Assembly: GCA_020310875.1 (NCBI GenBank)
Contig: MU260075.1
Location: 634,001 to 698,000, forward strand
DNA length: 64,000 bases
Direction of reading: 5' to 3'
From: Ceratopteris richardii
Lineage: Eukaryota; Streptophyta; Polypodiopsida; Polypodiales; Pteridaceae
Shown one piece after another: positions 17,346 through 27,533 of this stretch. The notes under the pieces are model-generated. The model was not told where the DNA came from. It was given only the letters and a program-made list of their open reading frames with translations, and ran no database searches. Each line of letters opens with the position of its first letter. Within the stretch, counting starts at the first letter, position 1. The translations under genes were made by a program, and so were the position numbers.

Positions 17346-18443
17346 TTACCACTTCAGTATGGTTGAAAGAGGCTACCAAGTAAGGTTCAACAAAGGTGGA
17401 TGCTTTGTGGAGAACCCTAAGCAAGGGGACATTGTCATAGTAAGAGGAAGAAAGCAAGGGAGACTCTTCACCTTGGAGGTAAATTCTCATTCCACTCAAC
17501 ATGTCTACTTCACAAATGGAAACAAGAAGGTTTCGGAGTTGGACTTGTGGCACAAGATGATAGGTCACATCAACATACAAAGAATGAAGGAAACACAATT
17601 CAAGAGGCTGGTTGAAGGTCTCCCCAACTTCCAAGGACAAGGTATGAAGCATTTATGTGAATCTTGTCAACTAGGAAAGCAAGCGAGATTTCCATTTAAG
17701 AAGAGTGGCTACATAAGACAACATCCATTGGATTTGATACATAAAAATGTGTGGGGACCAACCAAAGAGCAATCCCTTAGTCTAAGAGGTAAAAAAACAA
17801 ATCAAATGTCTTTACATGTTTCAAAACTTTCAAGGCAATGGTAAAGAAGGAAACATGTACATATACCAAGAAGCTAAGGTCCAATGGAGGGGGAGAATAT
17901 TTCTCCAATGAATTTTTTGATTTTTTAATGGATCAATGCATCAAGAGGCAAGTAACATGCATGTACACACCCCGACAAATTGGGGTAGTAGAGAGAAAGA
18001 ATAGATACATTGCGGAGATTGCTAGAGCAATGCTTAACAAAATGAATGTACCTAACATGTTTTGGAGTGATGCAACAAAAAAACCATGTATCTTATGAAT
18101 AGAGATCCATGGCTTGATGCCATATCAAGCCTATTATGGTAAGAAACCTCATCTTTCCCACTTGAAGATATTTGGATGTACTTGTTATGTACATGTGACA
18201 AGTGAATTGAGGCACAAGCTACAACCAAAGGCAGAAAAGTGTGTGTTTCTAGGATATTCAAATGATCATAAAGGTTACAAGTGCTTCAACCCAAACACAA
18301 AGGACTTGAGGATATCAAAGGATGTAGCATTTGATGAGCTACTCCATTGGTATAAGAAGTATGATTGTATGCAGGAATATGAAGAAGAAAAGCATGGAAA
18401 TAATGAAGAACAAATCACCTTAGAGCTAAGAGGCCCAAGGTGT
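17346..18443 (+). pseudogene. Copia-B pre-integrase and integrase remnant
   Basis: MVERGYQVRFNKGGCFVENP and LDLWHKMIGHINIQRMKE (GAG-pre-integrase), CESCQLGKQARFPFKKS with the zinc-binding CX2C, and LIHKNVWGPT where the first catalytic Asp of integrase (usually HTDVWGP) is now Asn. Then a deletion and [16 protein letters not shown], where the second catalytic Asp is also Asn, ARAMLNKMNVPNMFWSDA, IFGCTCYVHV and KCVFLGYSNDHKGYKCFNP. The fragment ends at the CACTA transposon terminus. No RT remains. Dead copy. Confidence 0.85.
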
Positions 18444-18804
18444 CACTACAACATATGAGGGGCATATTGACGTTGCACATACCGATGGTCACCCCTCGGC
18501 GTCGGTATGACCGTTGAAAATGCTTGAAAAACCACGGATGCAATACCGACGGTCATTTAATCGTCAGTATACACGGCATCGGTGTGAGCGCCGGTATAGG
18601 TGTCGGTACTTTACTGTAAGTTACCGACGCTTATACCGACGCTCATACCGACGCTCATACCGACGCGTATACCGAGGCAACTTTTAACCGGGCCCGAGAG
18701 AAAAAAATCGACATCTGCTTGCATTTTGAACCAAAGTTTGCTACTGTCGAGTTTGCGCGCGCGAACTACATTCCGAACCTATTGTGTACACACATCTCTC
18801 TCTT

Positions 18805-18845
<41 letters not shown>

Positions 18846-18876
18846 ACATCTCTGTTTCTCTAGATCTGAACTTTTG

Positions 18877-18958
18877 GTAAGAATTGCACATACTGTAGCA
18901 CCCTTTCTCTTTCTTTGTGTTTTCCCTTTTCTAATTTCTCTTCTCTTTTGTTTTGCAG
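18877..18958 (+). other. Possible 82-bp intron in the CACTA 5' untranslated region
   Basis: TTTTG-GTAAGAATTG donor, TTCTAATTT as a branch-point-like site, and TTTTGTTTTGCAG acceptor. The next exon holds ATG at 19016-19018 and reaches another donor, GAT-GTAAGT, at 19045. This would be the start of a transposase transcript. Prediction from consensus only. Confidence 0.4.
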
Positions 18959-19124
18959 GAGCTTTTTGGCATCACATCTTTGGAATTCGACCAAGGGCAA
19001 CATTAAGTGGACCTTGATGACAACGCTCCAAACAATTACATCGATGTAAGTGATTGTTTTGTTTTCAATTGATATAGAGTGAGATAGAGAGAGATGAAAG
19101 AAAGAGAGAGATCTAGAGAAACAT

Positions 19125-19125
<1 letters not shown>

Positions 19126-19218
<93 letters not shown>
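19126..19218. repeat. (AG)n microsatellite, about 46 units
   Basis: Nearly perfect AG dinucleotide run, flanked by further GA-rich sequence on both sides (19079-19290). Long Leu/Ser-rich open frames here are low-complexity artefacts. Confidence 0.97.
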
Positions 19219-19222
<4 letters not shown>

Positions 19223-19288
19223 AAGAGAAAGATAGAGAGAGAGTGAAAGAGAGAGAGATGAAATAGAAAGAGAATGAGGTAGAGAGAG

Positions 19289-19398
19289 ATGCATACATAC
19301 ATACACACACATATGCATACACATACTCACATACATATTACATACACACATGCATATTACATACACACTCACATACATATTACATACACACATGCATA
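19289..19398. repeat. Imperfect (CATA/CACA)n tract
   Basis: Runs of ATGCATACATACATACACAC and a 36-bp unit (ACTCACATACATATTACAT...) repeated about twice. Ends at the gypsy LTR boundary. Confidence 0.85.
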
Positions 19399-19399
19399 T

Positions 19400-19927
19400 T
19401 GTAGCTCAGTGATGAGTAGCACCTCCTTTAATGTCAATCCGGGAAGACATGAGGATGGTATGAAGACCTCGAGCGAGTGAAGGCACAAATGTGTGAGTGA
19501 GAAGCACACAAACATGCACACACATACACACACGCGCACACACGGCAAAAATAAAGAGAGTAAGACAAGCTCAAAACTACAAGAAGCTAGCCCCAAAAAT
19601 GAGCTCTCTAGCTCTATCTATAGTTTTTGACTAGCTTTGGCCCTGTCCAGACCTAGTGTCCGGCCTAGTTAAAAATTTGGTTCCAGGGCTTATTTGAGGA
19701 CTCAAACGAGATCTAAAAAATATGAAAATTGGCAGGCAACTACTTCTAAGGCTTGCACAAAATGGAGCTACAAAAAGATGAACCGGTATTTATAATGGTT
19801 GTTAGTGATGAGAATCACTTTTAAAATGATGTAATGATTGGAAAAAATGATGGGTTGCCTCAGTGCTAGATCTGCATGTATGCTCGTACTTGCTTCATCT
19901 GCCAACACTCTCCATATGATGCCAACA
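19400..19927 (-). repeat. 3' LTR of the truncated Gypsy-2-family element (528 bp)
   Basis: Minus strand TGTTGGCATCATATGG ... GAGCTACA, the same termini as the LTR at 40589-41171. The TATA position reads TATAGATAG where Gypsy-2 has TATAAATAG. A short repeat (GCCAACACTCTCC at 19901, again from 19921) partly duplicates the LTR start. Confidence 0.9.
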
Positions 19928-19942
19928 CTCTCCCCCCCCTAG
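19928..19942 (-). other. Polypurine tract
   Basis: Minus strand CGCTAGGGGGGGGAG immediately before the LTR; the TAG inside it is the ORF3 stop. Primer for plus-strand DNA synthesis. Confidence 0.85.
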
Positions 19943-21772
19943 CGTCTGTCGCCTCTAACAGACCTTTGCTCCGCGGTCTGATCGATGTAGTGTTGCAATA
20001 TGTCGGTTGCCACTTCTTGTTCTTTGATCCGTAGTCCCCTGATTAGGTCTCGTTGAAGGGCATCCCAATTGACTGCTCCCGGTATGTCCGGTTGTGGCGT
20101 TGTGTAGAGCTCTGAATGCATCGTTTGTTCGCACGCGAAGAGTTGTAGCAAATGAGTGGGTCGTGGCGCGAACACTTCTGAGTGTGCTTCCCAGAACCCC
20201 GTGGTGAACATATCGTCAAAGGTTTGCTTGTAGCAGGCAGGGAGATATCTGATTCTTGCATGCCATGCATAAGCGACTCGTATGCTCGGGGTTGTGCTCA
20301 TATCATAAAGTAGGTCATAATTACCATTTATGAAGCCAGGAATCGGAGGCTGAATGTGACATACATTGCGGAAGGTTTTGAGCACTACCTGCATCATATC
20401 CAAGATTTTGGGCATCATCTGGGTAGCTACGTCTGGCATGGGGTGAAGTCGTGGAAGCCAATGTCTGATAGTAGCCATCATATATGCTACTGTAGGTGTG
20501 CCTGTTGGTGGTGCGATCGAGGGGTAATTCAACCATTGCTTGCAGTATGTTGTTCTGAACCTTTATAGCAAATGCTTTCCATGATCATCTCCTTTGGACT
20601 GGTTCGAAGCAAGGGTTATATTTCAAATGCATGGGAGCATGGTCCCATGACCGTAGCATTTCCGGATAGGTTTCCAATAATTTCTGCCTCCAGATGGGTT
20701 GGAATATGGCCCCCTTTTTGGCTGCCTTTGGGATATCCTCTGGTTCGAACTGAGTTGCGAAGGTAGGGTATTTGCTGGTGAGGTGTTTGATCTCAACATT
20801 ATAGTCAGCTAGCAGTACAGAATAGGGTTTATACTATAACTCTGAACTAGTTATCAGTCTTCTAGGGGCCAGGTTTCTGAAATACTCTAATTGAAGTATG
20901 GTTTCTTCAATGGTCTGCATTGCCCGCATCTGAGTAGATATACGTTCCTCGTGAGTTGGCCCCATTTCTTCTACCTGTTTCATCCATGCCGAAGGGGGTT
21001 CCTCATATGTATCTTGTCCTTTCTCTGTGGTTCATCCTCCTGGAAGTGGTTGAGGCTCATAGTTGTCCTCAAATGTTTCCTCCATTGGAATGATTACTGC
21101 TTCTTCTTCTAGTGGCTGATCTGGTGGAGAGGGGGGTCGTTCATACTGTAACAATTTGATCTTTAATTCAGCCACGTGCTGTCGTAGCTCAAGTACCTCA
21201 TTGGTCATTGATGATTCAGGTTCTGGTGAAGTTGCAGCATTGGCCATCTCTTTAGGTGTTGGTGGGTGTGGTGTAGGCACTTGGGATCCTTGTAGTTCCT
21301 TAACCTGGTCTGCCAACTGGTCATGTGCCTCCAAGAGGGTTGCATAATCTTCTAACACCTGCTGAATGTGTTATGAGGGAACAACTTGGAATTTGGCAGG
21401 GTCTATAGGTGCTCCAGGGGTATTTTCCATGGCTGCTTCTAGATTCTCCTAGTTTTGTTGCTGTAGCCTTTTGTTCTCTTTTTGAGCCGCTGCTAAGTGG
21501 CGACGAAGTAAAGCCATGTTTCTTTGTAGTCTAGCATTGCGGCCCATCTGATCCCTGAGTTGTTCTTCCATTACCCTAGTCGTCTCTGTATGTTTGGCTT
21601 CGAGCTCCACCTGGGATTGTTGGAGGGTGGTCACTTCATGTTGTAGTGCTGTATTACTTAGCTCCAAGGCATTGGCACGTGCCTGGAGTTGAGCCGAGAG
21701 ATTGCGCAGCTTTGTGTTATTTTCTTCCAGTAACCTATACTCTTGCTTAAGTTGAGTGGCCGCTTGTAACAT
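19939..21772 (-). pseudogene. ORF3 C-terminal half (Gypsy-2 family)
   Basis: Reads EYRLLEENNTKLRNLSAQLQ, a coiled coil with regular Leu spacing for about 100 residues, then PGAPIDP, YATLLEAHDQLADQVKELQ, a Pro-rich acidic stretch (YERPPSPPDQPLEEEAV), YEEPPSAWMKQVEEMG, PTFATQFEPEDIPKAAKKGAIFQPIW, and a C-terminal globular-looking region (WLNYPSIAPPTGTP, AYAWHARIRYLPACYKQTF, DILQHYIDQT) ending RGDRR at the polypurine tract. Strongly similar to Gypsy-2 39030-40578. It retains about 90 residues (YDMSTTPSIRV to EVATD) that Gypsy-2 has lost. Broken by several stops and frameshifts. No known domain recognised. Confidence 0.8.
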
Positions 21773-22463
21773 GGTGACAACTCTCAAGAAGGCTCCCAAA
21801 CAAAATGTGACTGATTTTGTCACAAAGCTCAAGGACATAGCGGATCAGTTGGGAAGCATTGGAGAGGTAATAGATGAAGAGCAAATTGTAAGGCAGGTCA
21901 TCAATGGCTTGAAGGCAGATGAAAAGTGGGAAGCATTCACCACAGCTATGGATTTGTACATGGACATGCATGTACCTGATTTCAACACACTCATTGGACA
22001 ACTACTTACTCAAGAGGCAAAGCTTATCAAAAATGGAGAAACCTCTAAAGGTAATCAATCTTCAGCTTTATACACGGATAAAAGCAAGTCTAAAGATAAC
22101 AAAGGAAAGGCAAAGAAAGTGGATGAGGAAGCAGGTACATATCTAGCTAACTATACAGGTAGAGGAAGACATGGCAGAGGTAGAGGAAGAGGAGGTAGAC
22201 AAGGTAGGGGGAGATCCCAAGACTCCAACTCATGTTCTATTTGTGGATTAACTAATCATACAACTGAAAATTGCTTTAGGAATTCCAGGATTCAAAGAGG
22301 CAGAGGATACAATAGAGGAAGTTATGGCTACTCAAGAGGAAGGTTCAACAATACCATGGCAACTACAACAACTACAATCATTCAAACTATCAAGGAGGCT
22401 ACAAAGGAAGGAGAGACTACAATAACTACACAGAAGACTCAAACAAAGAGGATTCATTATTGA
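21773..22463 (+). pseudogene. gag: Gag of Copia-A, N-terminus missing
   Basis: Starts mid-gag at TTLKKAPKQNVTDFVTKLKDIADQL, aligned with [15 protein letters not shown] of Copia-C. Contains [23 protein letters not shown], an Arg-Gly-rich stretch (RGRHGRGRGRGGRQGRGRS) and the zinc knuckle CSICGLTNHTTENC. A frameshift near 22350 throws the Asn/Tyr-rich tail out of frame before the pol ORF. Confidence 0.88.
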
Positions 22464-24496
22464 TCATGAACATGGCTATGCCACAAGGTAAATCTGATGA
22501 GCATGTTTTCTACATAGATTCAGGTTGTTCAAATCATGTGGCAGGAAATGTGGCACTCCTATCAAATTTAGAAGATCCAAGGAATAAGCATGAGGTACAA
22601 ATAGGAGATGATACAAAACATCCTGTGGAGAAAATAGGCAATGTCAAAGCACCTGATGGAAACATCAACCTACTCAGTAAGGTACTCTATGTCCCTACCA
22701 TTACAAAGAATTTGATAAGTGTTGGGCAGATAGTAGAGAAAGGGTTGCAAGTCAGGTTCACAAAAGCAGGAGCATTTGTTGAAGATCCAAGTCAAGGATT
22801 CAGAAAAATTGCAAAAAGTGAAAAGAGAGGTAGATTGTTCACATTTGAATTACAGGACACTAGAAACATTGCTCTCTTTAATTATGGTAGTCAGACACTC
22901 ACAGAATTGGAAGTATGGCACAAAAGGTTAGCACATATTGGTGAAAGGTCATTAAAGCAAATCTGCAGGGACCAAAGTGTACTTGGACTTCCTAATTTGT
23001 CAAAACAACATATGATTTATAAGTGTAGTGCATGTCAATTTGGAAAGTCTCACAGGTTACCATTCATGAAGAAAGGTTATATGCATGGAGATCTCTTGGA
23101 GTTGGTTCATACAGATGTATGGGGACCTAGCAAGGAAGCTTCAATATCTGGATCAAGGTATTATGTTTCCTTTATTGATGATTGCAGCAGATGGACTATC
23201 CTATTCTTTATGAAACACAAAGATGAAGTTTTTTCATGTTTCAAAAGATATTTGGCTCTTGTGGAGAATCAAACAGGTAAATCACTAAAAAGGCTAAGGT
23301 CAGATGGAGGGGGAGAATACTTCTCCCATGAGTTTGATTCTTTTCTTCAAGAAAGAGGAATCAAAAGAGAGGTAACTACAAGGTACACTCCTGAGCAAAA
23401 TGAAGTGGCAAAAAGGAGGAATAGGACAATTGTTGAAGCTGCAAGGTCTATGTTAAATGAAAAGCATTTACCTAATTACTTATGGGCTAAGGCTGTATCT
23501 ACAACCACTTACTTGATTAACAGGTTGCCTTCAAAATCCCTTGATGGGATGACTCCATATGAGGCTTGGAATGGAAGAAGACCAAGCTTAGATCATTGTA
23601 AAATTTTTGGATGTATTGCTTTTGCTCATGTTCCTTCACAGGTTAGAGGCAAGATGGATCCAAAGGCAGAAATGTGTGTATTTATTGGATATGACAACGA
23701 TCAAAAGGGCTACAGGTTATACAACCCTACCAAAAAAGGATTCTTGGTAAGCAGAGATGTAGTTTTTGATGAGAACAATTCATGGTATGAAGATTCATGC
23801 AGGAAGGTCAATTTACCATATAATCTTGAAGAAGATTTTCCAAAGCTTGGTAGAGAACAACCGAAGATTGAAGAACAAGGCACCTCAGAGGATGATGAAG
23901 AATCTCAGATGGAAAAGATCAAAGCATGGAAGTCTAAAGGTAAAGCAAAATTGCAGGAACTTGGACATGAGGCAGAATCATCACATCATGTCCTAAGAAG
24001 ATCTATGAGGGAAAAGAAAAAACCAGAAAGGTATGGGTTTGACACCTCATTAGTAACTAAACACTCTATCTACATAGCACAGGATATAAACCAAGAGGAG
24101 CCATCATCATCTGAAGAGGCCAAAGCAAAATTAGAATGGAAGCATGCAATGAAGGAAGAGATTGAAGCACTTGAGGAAAACAACACTTGGGATTTGGTGC
24201 CCAAGACTTCATCCATGAAGGTAATAGGATCAAGATGGGTCTATAAACTCAAGAAGAATTATGATGGTTCAATTAACAGGTATAAGGCAAGGCTTGTAGC
24301 AAAAGGCTTTGCACAAACTCAGGGAATTGATTATGAGGAGACCTTCTCTCCTGTGGCAAAGATGCCTACTATTAGGGTTTTGCTTAGTATTGCCTCTTCC
24401 AAAGAATTGGAAGATACTTCAACTAGATGTAAAGAATGCATTCTTGAATGGTTGGATAACAGAAGAGGTATATATGGCACAACCACCTGGTTTTGA
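22460..24496 (+). CDS. pol: Copia-A protease, integrase and start of RT
   Basis: Protease [14 protein letters not shown] (DSG active site), pre-integrase LEVWHKRLAHIGERSLKQI and [14 protein letters not shown], integrase [25 protein letters not shown] and [13 protein letters not shown]. The usual QNGVAERRN reads QNEVAKRRN here: the third catalytic residue Glu is Lys, so this integrase is probably inactive. RT starts at [24 protein letters not shown] and [27 protein letters not shown] frameshift near 24400 ends the frame. Confidence 0.92.
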   Translation: MIMNMAMPQGKSDEHVFYIDSGCSNHVAGNVALLSNLEDPRNKHEVQIGDDTKHPVEKIGNVKAPDGNINLLSKVLYVPTITKNLISVGQIVEKGLQVRFTKAGAFVEDPSQGFRKIAKSEKRGRLFTFELQDTRNIALFNYGSQTLTELEVWHKRLAHIGERSLKQICRDQSVLGLPNLSKQHMIYKCSACQFGKSHRLPFMKKGYMHGDLLELVHTDVWGPSKEASISGSRYYVSFIDDCSRWTILFFMKHKDEVFSCFKRYLALVENQTGKSLKRLRSDGGGEYFSHEFDSFLQERGIKREVTTRYTPEQNEVAKRRNRTIVEAARSMLNEKHLPNYLWAKAVSTTTYLINRLPSKSLDGMTPYEAWNGRRPSLDHCKIFGCIAFAHVPSQVRGKMDPKAEMCVFIGYDNDQKGYRLYNPTKKGFLVSRDVVFDENNSWYEDSCRKVNLPYNLEEDFPKLGREQPKIEEQGTSEDDEESQMEKIKAWKSKGKAKLQELGHEAESSHHVLRRSMREKKKPERYGFDTSLVTKHSIYIAQDINQEEPSSSEEAKAKLEWKHAMKEEIEALEENNTWDLVPKTSSMKVIGSRWVYKLKKNYDGSINRYKARLVAKGFAQTQGIDYEETFSPVAKMPTIRVLLSIASSKELEDTSTRCKECILEWLDNRRGIYGTTTWF

Positions 24497-24929
24497 GAAC
24501 CAAGTTTATCCTGATTATGTGTGTAAACTTAACAAAGCATTGTATGGTCTCAAGCAAGCTCCAAGAGCTTGGAATTTCAGGCTTGTTTCATTCTTGCAGG
24601 ACAAAGGCTTTCAACCAAGCAAGGCAGATCCTTCACTCTTTATTAAAAAGAGTAATTTCGAGGTCATCTACCTATGTGTATATGTAGATGATATTATATT
24701 GATAGGAAATGATGCAGATGGTATGAAGAAGATCAAAGATCAGATGAGAGAAGAGTTCAAGATAAGTGATTTGGGTTCACTTACCTACTTCCTAGGTTTG
24801 GAAGTTGTCTACAAAGATCATGGTTTGTTTCTCACTCAAAGGAAGTACATTAAGGACATGTTGGCAAAATTCAAGATGCAAGATTGCAGGTACTCCAATG
24901 GAGGTCAATCACAAATTGAGCTCACATGA
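24309..24929 (+). CDS. pol: Copia-A reverse transcriptase, middle part
   Basis: [47 protein letters not shown] and [15 protein letters not shown], the intact YVDD box, then LGSLTYFLGLEVVY. The first residues of this frame (before about 24400) are out-of-frame shadow; true coding begins at the frameshift. Leaves frame again near 24890. Confidence 0.92.
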   Translation: MHKLRELIMRRPSLLWQRCLLLGFCLVLPLPKNWKILQLDVKNAFLNGWITEEVYMAQPPGFENQVYPDYVCKLNKALYGLKQAPRAWNFRLVSFLQDKGFQPSKADPSLFIKKSNFEVIYLCVYVDDIILIGNDADGMKKIKDQMREEFKISDLGSLTYFLGLEVVYKDHGLFLTQRKYIKDMLAKFKMQDCRYSNGGQSQIELT

Positions 24930-25623
24930 AGGTGAACTCATAGAGGACATCACATCATATCAAAGTCTAGTGGGTAGTCTCAATTATGCCACATTGACAA
25001 GAGTAGATATATGTTACAGTGTGAGTGTGCTAAGTCAATTTATGCACACACCAAGGAAACCACATATGGATGCTGCCAAAAGGATTCTCAAGTATCTCAA
25101 AGGAACCATAAATGAAGGACTTTATTATCCTTATGTATCTGATTTAGGTTTGAAGCTATTTTCTGATGCAGATTGGGCTGGCTCCAAGGAAGATAGAAGG
25201 AGCACTTCAGGTTATCTTACCTTTGCAGGTTCAAAGCTTATTTCATGGTCATCCAAGAAGCAACCCACAGTTGCTCTCTCTTCTACTGAAGCTGAATATA
25301 GAGGTCTTGCCATAACTACACAAGAAGCTATGTGGATGAAGACATTATTCAAAGATCTTGGATTGGAGTTTGGAACTCCAACTATTTTTGGTGACAATAT
25401 GAGTTCTATTCATTTGGCTGCTAATCCTATTTTTCATGCAAGGACTAAACATATTGAAGTTCATTATCACTATGTACGAGAAAAGGTTCTAAGCAAAGAG
25501 ATTCAAATATCATATGTGTCCACTCATCAACAATGTGCAGATATTCTAACCAAAGCATTGGATGGTACAAAGCTTTGCAAATTCAAGGCTATGATTGGTT
25601 TGCAGGTAATCTTGGAAGATTGA
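24805..25623 (+). CDS. pol: Copia-A RT end and RNase H
   Basis: [44 protein letters not shown], then RNase H with [39 protein letters not shown] and [33 protein letters not shown]. The three acidic catalytic positions (Asp, Glu, Asp) are kept. Ends LQVILED 30 bases before the polypurine tract. Confidence 0.93.
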   Translation: MSTKIMVCFSLKGSTLRTCWQNSRCKIAGTPMEVNHKLSSHEGELIEDITSYQSLVGSLNYATLTRVDICYSVSVLSQFMHTPRKPHMDAAKRILKYLKGTINEGLYYPYVSDLGLKLFSDADWAGSKEDRRSTSGYLTFAGSKLISWSSKKQPTVALSSTEAEYRGLAITTQEAMWMKTLFKDLGLEFGTPTIFGDNMSSIHLAANPIFHARTKHIEVHYHYVREKVLSKEIQISYVSTHQQCADILTKALDGTKLCKFKAMIGLQVILED

Positions 25624-25655
25624 AGACCTCAAGCATACTTGGCTTGAGGGGGAGC

Positions 25656-26888
25656 TGTTGGAGCAAGTCTATGACAAGCCTAAGTATTGGCTTGAGTCCC
25701 ACAAAGTCATAGAAAAAGTCTTAAAATGAAGACTATGTAAAGTTCACTTGTGAACTACCTCTTGTAACTTTTGAAGAGTTTACTTAATGTAAAAGTAAGA
25801 GAATCTTAAGTGGTTGAGTCCACATGATCAAGAATGGAAAGAGGAGCCACAAATTCGTGATTTGTGGTAGGTAGAGAATCAAATCAATCATTGATTGATT
25901 GGAGAGTGATTGAGGGAAGTTAGCCTCCCAAACTCAACTATAAATAGATGGCAGTTTTAGTCGTGGTTAGAGAGACCTATGTGAAGACCTCCAAGAGCTG
26001 AGCTTTATGCCATATCAAGGTGTGATTACAAGGCACACATACGTATCAGTAAGTCATTGTATTGTACAAGCAATATACTTTCATTTTCATGATTATTTGA
26101 GTTCATCTTTCCATGTTCTTGTGAAGTGTACTACTCACTGCCATTACTCTCAGTTTCTCTCAGTCAGCTTGCAGAGATATTTTCTCTGAGTTTGGTGCAT
26201 CATTTTCAGTGATTTAACTTGTTAAAGTTAGCTCTATATGTCTACTATATGAGCACAAATTTTCATGTCATTTGGATGTTGCAATCTTCAGTTATGTTCA
26301 ATTGAAGTCAACAGTGTCTGTGCATTTTCACTTCTCTGTCAGGTACCCGACTTTTTCACTCATCTTGTCAGAGGTGTTTCTCAGTGGTTACTTATCCAAA
26401 TTCAGTGATTTAAAGCTTGTTGGAGCTATCGTACTGTCTAGTATAACCATACAAATTTTCATAATCATTGGATTCCTAAATTTGGAGTTATGTTGATTTT
26501 TCTGCTCACTGGTCTCAAACTATAGCAGCCCGTGAAAATCGGGATGATGTCATCAGTTGTTAAAACTCATTCTCAGTGTGTGGTTCATTATTTTTGATGA
26601 GATTACTCTTGAAAGTTAGCTCTTTAAGTTACCTAGACTTCCCTAAGAGGAATTAAGCTAATTGCTGCTGTGCGCAGAGAATTATGTAAAACACTGGACA
26701 GGTGTATGAACCAAGAATAGCAAGTTTTCACCTCTGAGCTAACTCTAACTTATCTGTTTTGATCTATCTTTTTGAGAGTGATCTTCCAAGGTACATAGGG
26801 TGTCTAATACATCCATTGGCAAGCTAAAAGGGCCGAACATCTACTCCTGGAGTTCATTTGGCTGGTGTAGATCAAGGATTTTGCAACA
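25656..26888 (+). repeat. 3' LTR of Copia-A (right end approximate)
   Basis: Starts TGTTGGAGCAAG right after GAGGGGGAGC. The right end is placed near TTTTGCAACA (26888) by comparison with the length between TTATCTGTTTTGAT and the LTR end of Copia-C. Three diverged modules of about 195 bp lie inside (CAGTGATTTAA at 26207 and 26403, and GATGAGATTA at 26596). Confidence 0.6.
25939..25947 (+). promoter_or_regulatory. TATA box of Copia-A LTR
   Basis: TATAAATAG, 283 bp into the LTR. Confidence 0.6.
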
Positions 26889-27533
26889 CCTCTTCATCTT
26901 CAAACACATACTTATCCATCTCTTCACATGTCTTCCAATCCATTGTGGTAAAGGAGCTGTATTAACTTGTGAACTTTTGTAGGAACATTGTGTGCAAGCA
27001 AGGCATTCCAAGGCAAGCTAGCAAGGGTGAGTACCAAGCTTGGGAGAAGGCTTCCTGGGCTTGTGCAGCGGTCTGAGCAACCAGAGGATTGAGGTTGGAA
27101 GTTCTCTCAACCCTCCTTTGTCAATTCCTAGCCTAGGCTAAGTACGACTTAGGTGTGGTGATTAATTAGGGCAACGTCAGGCATGAATCAAGTCCAAGAG
27201 AAATAATCAACTAAGTGCAAGCATTAAGTAGGTCTTAAGTGCGAAAACCCTAAGGGAAAAAAGTAAACTTGAATCGATCAATTATCAAGTGCGAACTTCA
27301 CTTAAGTATTCCTGATGACGTGATCTTGAACAAGGGCATAACATAATAATCAACTAAAAAGAACAAAGTGATTGGTGCCAATTAACCTGCAACGAGAGTG
27401 TACTTGAGACCAAGGGGGTAGAGAAACCAGGCATATGAACCTTAGGTCAGGCAGACACTTAGGCCGAGACAGATAAAGCCTCAGATCTTCTGAAGCTAGT
27501 GTAAATCACACTGCTAGGTCTTGGGCCCAACAG
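26889..27533. other. Noncoding junction; possible leader of Gypsy-2
   Basis: Between the Copia-A LTR and Gypsy-2 gag I see no gene and no copy of the Gypsy-2 LTR (TGTTGGCATC ... GAGCTACA), although one would be expected here. The part nearest gag may be 5' leader. No primer site is recognised. Confidence 0.4.

Larger units (their letters stand above)
18444..19399 (+). mobile_element. 5' end of a CACTA (En/Spm-type) DNA transposon
   Basis: Starts CACTACAACA exactly where Copia-B stops, preceded by TGT (possible 3-bp target duplication). The next 230 bp hold many copies of a subterminal motif in both orientations (ATACCGACG, CGTCGGTAT, e.g. at 18496, 18543 and five in a row at 18624-18675), the pattern expected of CACTA ends. 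A CT-rich stretch and a possible 5' untranslated exon-intron structure follow. It is cut at 19400 by a gypsy LTR. The other terminus is not seen. Confidence 0.8.
19400..21772 (-). mobile_element. 3' end of a second Gypsy-2-family element (truncated)
   Basis: Minus strand: ORF3 C-terminal half, polypurine tract and 3' LTR, all matching 39030-41171 of Gypsy-2. Everything upstream, including pol, is missing: the sequence breaks at 21772/21773 directly into Copia-A gag. The outer LTR end at 19400 lies in the CACTA transposon, so this element inserted there. Confidence 0.9.
21773..26888 (+). mobile_element. Copia-A: 5'-truncated Ty1/copia element
   Basis: Gag (from mid-protein), protease, integrase, RT and RNase H in copia order, a polypurine tract (GAGGGGGAGC, 25646-25655) and a 3' LTR. 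Same family as Copia-C by protein, but the LTRs differ strongly. The 5' LTR and gag N-terminus are missing at the junction with the gypsy fragment. Confidence 0.88.

Noticed and set aside
18860..19393. Long Leu/Ser-rich open frames on the minus strand
   Set aside because: Low-complexity translation of the (AG)n and (CATA)n tracts.
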